A DNA stretch of 64,000 nt from Parachlorella kessleri (taxonomy: Eukaryota; Chlorophyta; Trebouxiophyceae; Chlorellales; Chlorellaceae), in NCBI GenBank assembly GCA_001598975.1, contig BBXU01000292.1, positions 23,589 through 87,588 on the forward strand, given 5' to 3'. Shown in pieces: positions 59,846 through 64,000 of the stretch. Numbering within the stretch: the stretch's first letter is position 1; the number at the start of each line of letters is the position of its first letter. The notes beneath the pieces are model-generated. The model saw only the letters and a list, made by a program, of their open reading frames with translations. It did no database searches and was not told the origin of the DNA. The position numbers were made by a program, and so were the translations under genes.

Positions 59846-62800
59846 TACCTGCCACCACGACAACTATCGGGTAGGAGGCCCCAGCCACGGCAGCGGTGAG
59901 GAAGGGGTGGGCCCGCACCCAGCCCCAGCCGCTCAGTGCTGTCCTCTTGACCCCCTGGCTGGATGAGAAGCCCAGGTCCTGTACAAAGGCAGCATGGAAA
60001 GGACTTTTCAGGTGATCAACCCTGGGAAATTGCAGGCCGGCACGGGCACAGGCTCCCTTCAAACACGACTGGGTTGCAACATAAACCCCTTAATAGGGAC
60101 CCTGTACGTAAACTGGTACATGAACCCAGGCTTGCCGGCCTGCCAAGGGCATCTCTTACTCCTCAGGTACGCCGACATCTCCACCCCCCCCCCCTCCCCC
60201 CTCACCCCCAAACCCCCCTATGCACGGCTGCACCACTTTCTAGTCAGCACTCCCAAATAACCGCTACGCAGCCTGTTACCATACCTACAATCACACCCTC
60301 CAAGCCAGCCAGCCCTAACAACCCACACTCCTAGCCCAGGTGATCCCAGATGGATCCAGCAACCCAGATGACTCACCGACACGCTGGGCAGGTCCAGCTT
60401 GTTGGCAAAGGACGCCACTGCGCCTGAGATGGGGGAGGGGGGTGGCTCCTGCAGGCCCCCCACGCTGGGCGAGGCGCTGACCTGCTGGGCCTGCTGCGCC
60501 GTCCGGCGGGTGGGGGGAAGGTGTCGTCACCGCTTGACCCCTGCCCTTCCAAGCTTCCCTGCAGATGTGGGGCCAGGGACAGCCCTCAGTAAGCTGTGCA
60601 AACAGGGCGCTGGCATGGGTGTAAACATGTGAAGCTAAATGAGCATCTCGTGGTACTCTGTCTAGCCCTTAATCCAAGTTTCTCTAACATAGAGCGCCCC
60701 TCATGCCTTCCTGCGCTCGCATGCTCTCTGCTTCCCATTTTCCACAAATCCGTGCTTCTCCATGCAACTGCGCTTTTTCGACCTCCACCGCAGGTAGCAC
60801 TCATGGTAAACCGACGACTTAGGATGTCAAACTGGCCAGGACGCGGGAGCTTCTCCCTGGAGTGAAATAGACAACCCTTCCTCTCCCCCCCACCACCCAC
60901 ACACCCGAACCCGCCCCCAAAACACCCCACCCCACCCACACCCACACGCCAACTCTGCACTTGCCTCCTGGGGCTCCTCCTTCACGTAGTGCTCAAACTC
61001 GTGGACCAGGTGCTCCAGCTGCTCACCCGCCGTCTCCCCTTCCTCCTTCTGCAGCCACGCGACGCGGGCAGCCGCCACTGCTTGTTTGAATACCATCGGG
61101 AGATAACAGCACTTCCAAGCGGTCCCCCCACACCCACGGAGCGAGCACCACGGCCGGCCCTTAACACAGCCCTGCCAAGCAGAGTTGCCTGCAAGTGCAT
61201 CGCCAGATCCATCCCCATGCACCACCCCCGCCCCTGCGGCTGCTGGAGCGTGCCGAGCTAGGTCAGGATACTCGATCACTCTTAGACACAATGTCGTCTT
61301 TTTGAAAGGCAATCCCAAAACCTATGTTTGTGTGGGAGTTCTGCGACGCGCATCCAGCGTGGGCAGCGCCCATAGGCTTCCAGGCACAGGCCTGTACCGC
61401 CCGCTACCCCCCATTGAGGAGCCTAATTTTATCCACATTTATACACCCAGCCCCGCGCGGAGTTTGCCCCTAAGAAATCTCTGGGCTGCACGGAAGGAGG
61501 TTGGGATTTCTGGTATCATGCACGGACGAGAAGCGGTTGCTAGCTGGTCGACCAAGGCCTGCCCACCTCTGCAGCCTCTGCTGCCACCTCAGCCGAGCTG
61601 GGCGCCAGCGCCAGCCCGCCAGGAAGCGCCACCTCACCCAGCCCCTCATCCTCGCTGGCACCACCACCCGGGGCGCTGATGTCACCGCTCGCGGCATCAG
61701 CCGCACCCTCGGCGACACCCTCAGCGGCCGCCTTGGCGTACTGGGCGGCGCCCACAGCAGCGCCTGCCAAGGCGCCGGCGCCTCCAGCAATGGCCTCGCC
61801 GGCGCCCCGAGCAGAAGTCGTGGCAGACTCTGTGGCACCCTCCGCCGCGCCCTTGACTTCCTCCACAGCACCCCCCGCGGCTTCCTTAGTGCGCTCAGCT
61901 GCAGCCCCGGCATACTCCGCGGCCCCCTGGGCAGCATCTTCAGCGCTCTCAGCGGCGCCCACAGCAGCACGCTCCGCCACGTCCCGTCCCTGGGCCAGGC
62001 CTCTTTCAGCGGTCCCCTTTGTCTCGGCCGCTGCCTCCTCGGCTGCACCCTCCACCTCCTCTCCAGCCTCCCTGGCGGGAGCCACCGCCGAGCTGACCAC
62101 CCTTTCCACGGTCACCACGGCGGCGCTGACGGCAGCACCCACAGCGCCCGCAGCAACCCCCACTGCCCCCATCGCGCTGCTCAGCCCTTCTTTGGCGGCG
62201 CTGACAACCCCGCTGCTGGCCCCAACCTCAGCAGGCTCAGCACCCTCAGCGGCGGCAGCCGCCCCTTCCTGCTGTGGGCCGCCCGCCGTCGCCATCATGG
62301 GAGCGGCCTGGGACCAGTCCTCCGCCTCGGCGCTTGCGCCCTGCTGCGCTGGAATGCTGAGCCCAGGCGCGGCCTCCTGCTGAATCAGCAGGCTGTCATC
62401 AGCCTCGGGAGTCGACATAAGGGCCTCCTGCGGGGCACCGATAGAAGCCAGGGCGCTGGTTAGGCAGGGCAGGACACAGGGCTGGACATGAGGAGCAGCC
62501 TTCCGCCGAACCAACCATGCTCAGTTTCGGGTATGCTCAAAGCTTGCTTCCCCAGAGCGGCCACCCTGCACAAGACTTGAAACCTGCTTGCTCCCCCCAC
62601 CGCCACAGCATATACACAGATGCAATCGACGGGGGAGGCCATACATGCTCCAGGCCACGCCAACTCCCACACCACCCCCTTTCCCGTTCCACGCCAGCTC
62701 TTGAGTCGTTACCCTGCTGTACAGACAGGTACTGCTGCCCAGTCCATGCTAGCTGCTGGCAGCGACACCCAGGGCACCAAACGGCAGCAGCAGGACAAAT

Positions 62801-64000
62801 TGAACGCTAGGGGCGGCTCGCGGGTTGCCTTCAATTGGCTAAGTGCTTGTGCTATGAAGGACACATGGAGAAGCTTGGTGGGATAGACCTTTGGTTGTGC
62901 TCTTTGTTGGTTTCCCCGTCCGGACGGGGTGGTGCATGCCATTAAGAATTGGTACTTGGATCTTGTGGTTTGTGGGCATAGTACATCCTGGCTTTTTGTT
63001 GGCTTCTTTGGGGGACTCACGGCAGCATGGTCAGGTGGCGGTACGCTCTTAGACTAGACTAGACTAGGGCACCAAACATGTCAAGGGCTTGAAAGGGGCA
63101 CAGGCTCGAGTTACCTTGAGTGTAGGGTGGCTCTCCCGCTCCTCTTTTGCGATCACCTCGTCACCACCACCACCCGCAGCTCCCTCCTCCTCCTCCTCCT
63201 CTTCGCGCCTGGTGCCTGCTGCGGCAACAGGTAGCACATCCAGCTGCATGGGCTGCATCACCAGGCGGGGCATGTCCTGCTCTGCCTGAGCGCTGGCCGC
63301 AGCGTCCACCACGTCACCTGCCAGGGGTTGTTTGCAATAAAGGTACCGGTTCTGCCATGTAACACAATGCTGCTGTGGTCACGAGAGCATGCCAGCTGGG
63401 AAATAAAAGTGCGATTGGCAAAGGTGCCCTTGGGAAGGGAGAGCGAAAGGTGATGGGTCTCATTCAGCTCATCATGACTTGTCCAACAGGAACCGCACAA
63501 CCCTCGTGCTCCATACCGGTGGCAGTGCAGTGACACATCCCTGGCACACCAGCAGCAACAAACCCCAGCTCGGGCGCCATCATACGCACAGCGCCAGTGA
63601 GGGCTCCCAGCACCCATGGCCTAAGACCTCTGCAGGGATACTACTGCTTGGGTGCCATGCATCTCGTAAGCTGTCAAGCATCAACCAGCCCCCCTGTACC
63701 CCCTGCCCGCACACCTTGCTCCCCCGGCGTGAGCCGGGTATCTGCAGCCACCACCTCTGGCTGCTCTTCCGCCGCAGACATCCCCCGGTCCTCCTGACGC
63801 GACGCTGCGCTGCCCTCCCCCTCCTCCCCCCGCCCGGCTGGCTCCTGCCCATGCCCGTCCTCCTCCGCCTTCTGAGCCATGTAGCGCTCCGCCAGCAGCA
63901 TCTCCGCCTCGTTGCGCGGCCACTCCCGCCGCTGCCCCTCCAGCACCTCCAGGCTGCTGGGCATGCTGAGGCCGGTCTCTGCGGGTAGGTCCACGGGGAG
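58292..64000 (-). CDS. Ala-rich LEA-like protein with two C-terminal membrane helices (K, 5' end outside window)
   Basis: Exons (complement): 63715 to beyond 64000, 63115-63317, 61567-62427, 61134-61188, 60965-61080, 60377-60493, 59849-59978, 59456-59539, 58924-59010, 58292-58620; 756 visible codons with all phases agreeing. The visible start is acidic and helical (EAEMLLAERYMAQKAEE). The 287-codon exon 3 is an Ala/Glu/Gly/Lys amphipathic repeat (AAEGATESATTSARGAGEA and similar) resembling LEA proteins. Then come a helical acidic part (QLEHLVHEFEHYVKEE) and two hydrophobic helices at visible residues about 571-592 and 596-616. After that is an acidic tail with a seven-Glu run and LLYGGDHDTVAGVYEQELVE. 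The 55-nt exon 4 was placed by phase logic and is the weakest. The intron after 60965 starts with GC. A membrane or plastid-envelope protein is possible; no family was recognised. Confidence 0.7.
59801..59844. repeat. (CAGC)n microsatellite, 11 units
   Basis: Perfect tetranucleotide run. In the K transcript it reads (GGCT)n and begins only four bases after the exon 7 donor. Confidence 0.95.

Noticed and set aside
61501..62463. Long plus-strand open frames (up to 320 codons) opposite gene K
   Set aside because: They lie antisense to the Ala-rich exon 3 of K. GC-rich Ala codons on one strand give few stops on the other, and K has phase-consistent splicing.

Overview
This is nuclear DNA of a eukaryote, most likely a chlorophycean green alga. 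Genes have many short introns with GT..TGCAG (and some GC..AG) borders. The TGTAA polyadenylation motif typical of green algae lies downstream of several stop codons. Coding exons are GC-rich with long Ala, Gly and Glu runs, and introns carry (GGCT)n-type microsatellites. The order Chlamydomonadales fits; a Haematococcus-like genome is my guess from base composition only. I see no rRNA, tRNA, CRISPR or transposon with coding capacity.

Bases 1-34863 hold a family of six related genes (A-F) for membrane-anchored class 3 lipases with the layout of sn1-specific diacylglycerol lipases: 6-8 membrane segments, a Cys-rich loop, an Ala-rich linker, then an alpha/beta hydrolase with GHSLGGAL. They alternate strictly in direction: A(-) B(+) C(-) D(+) E(-) F(+). 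Each member has the same 16-exon plan with identical intron phases. F (27732-34863, 983 aa) is the only complete member with no visible lesion. A is intact as far as seen but runs off the left edge. E is open throughout but has ACG where its relative has ATG. B has one in-frame TAG, C has a frameshift and an early TGA, and D is a short chimera of an F-like 5' end and a B-like 3' end. The D junction shows that a 9.3-9.8 kb block (B tail, C, F head) was duplicated in tandem. The three head-to-head spacers each hold a pair of TGATCAC motifs.

Bases 35838-45049 (minus strand) hold a large coiled-coil protein (G) and a four-CBS-domain, AMPK-gamma-like protein (H). H is head-to-head with a 99-aa Stf2/SERBP1-type ribosome-associated protein (I1) across a 500 bp spacer containing palindromic TGACGTCA and CACGTG. 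Next on the plus strand come a 62-aa unknown (I2) and a divergent cyclophilin with a degenerate active site and an acidic/Gln tail (I3, ending at 50925).

Bases 51977-64000 (minus strand) hold two acidic Ala/Glu-rich proteins. J (51977-57474) contains three copies of one exon-encoded module. K (58292 to the right edge, 5' end missing) has a long Ala-rich LEA-like region followed by two membrane helices. All exon models were built by hand from splice signals, frame continuity and, for A-F, comparison between copies. No transcript evidence or database search was available.
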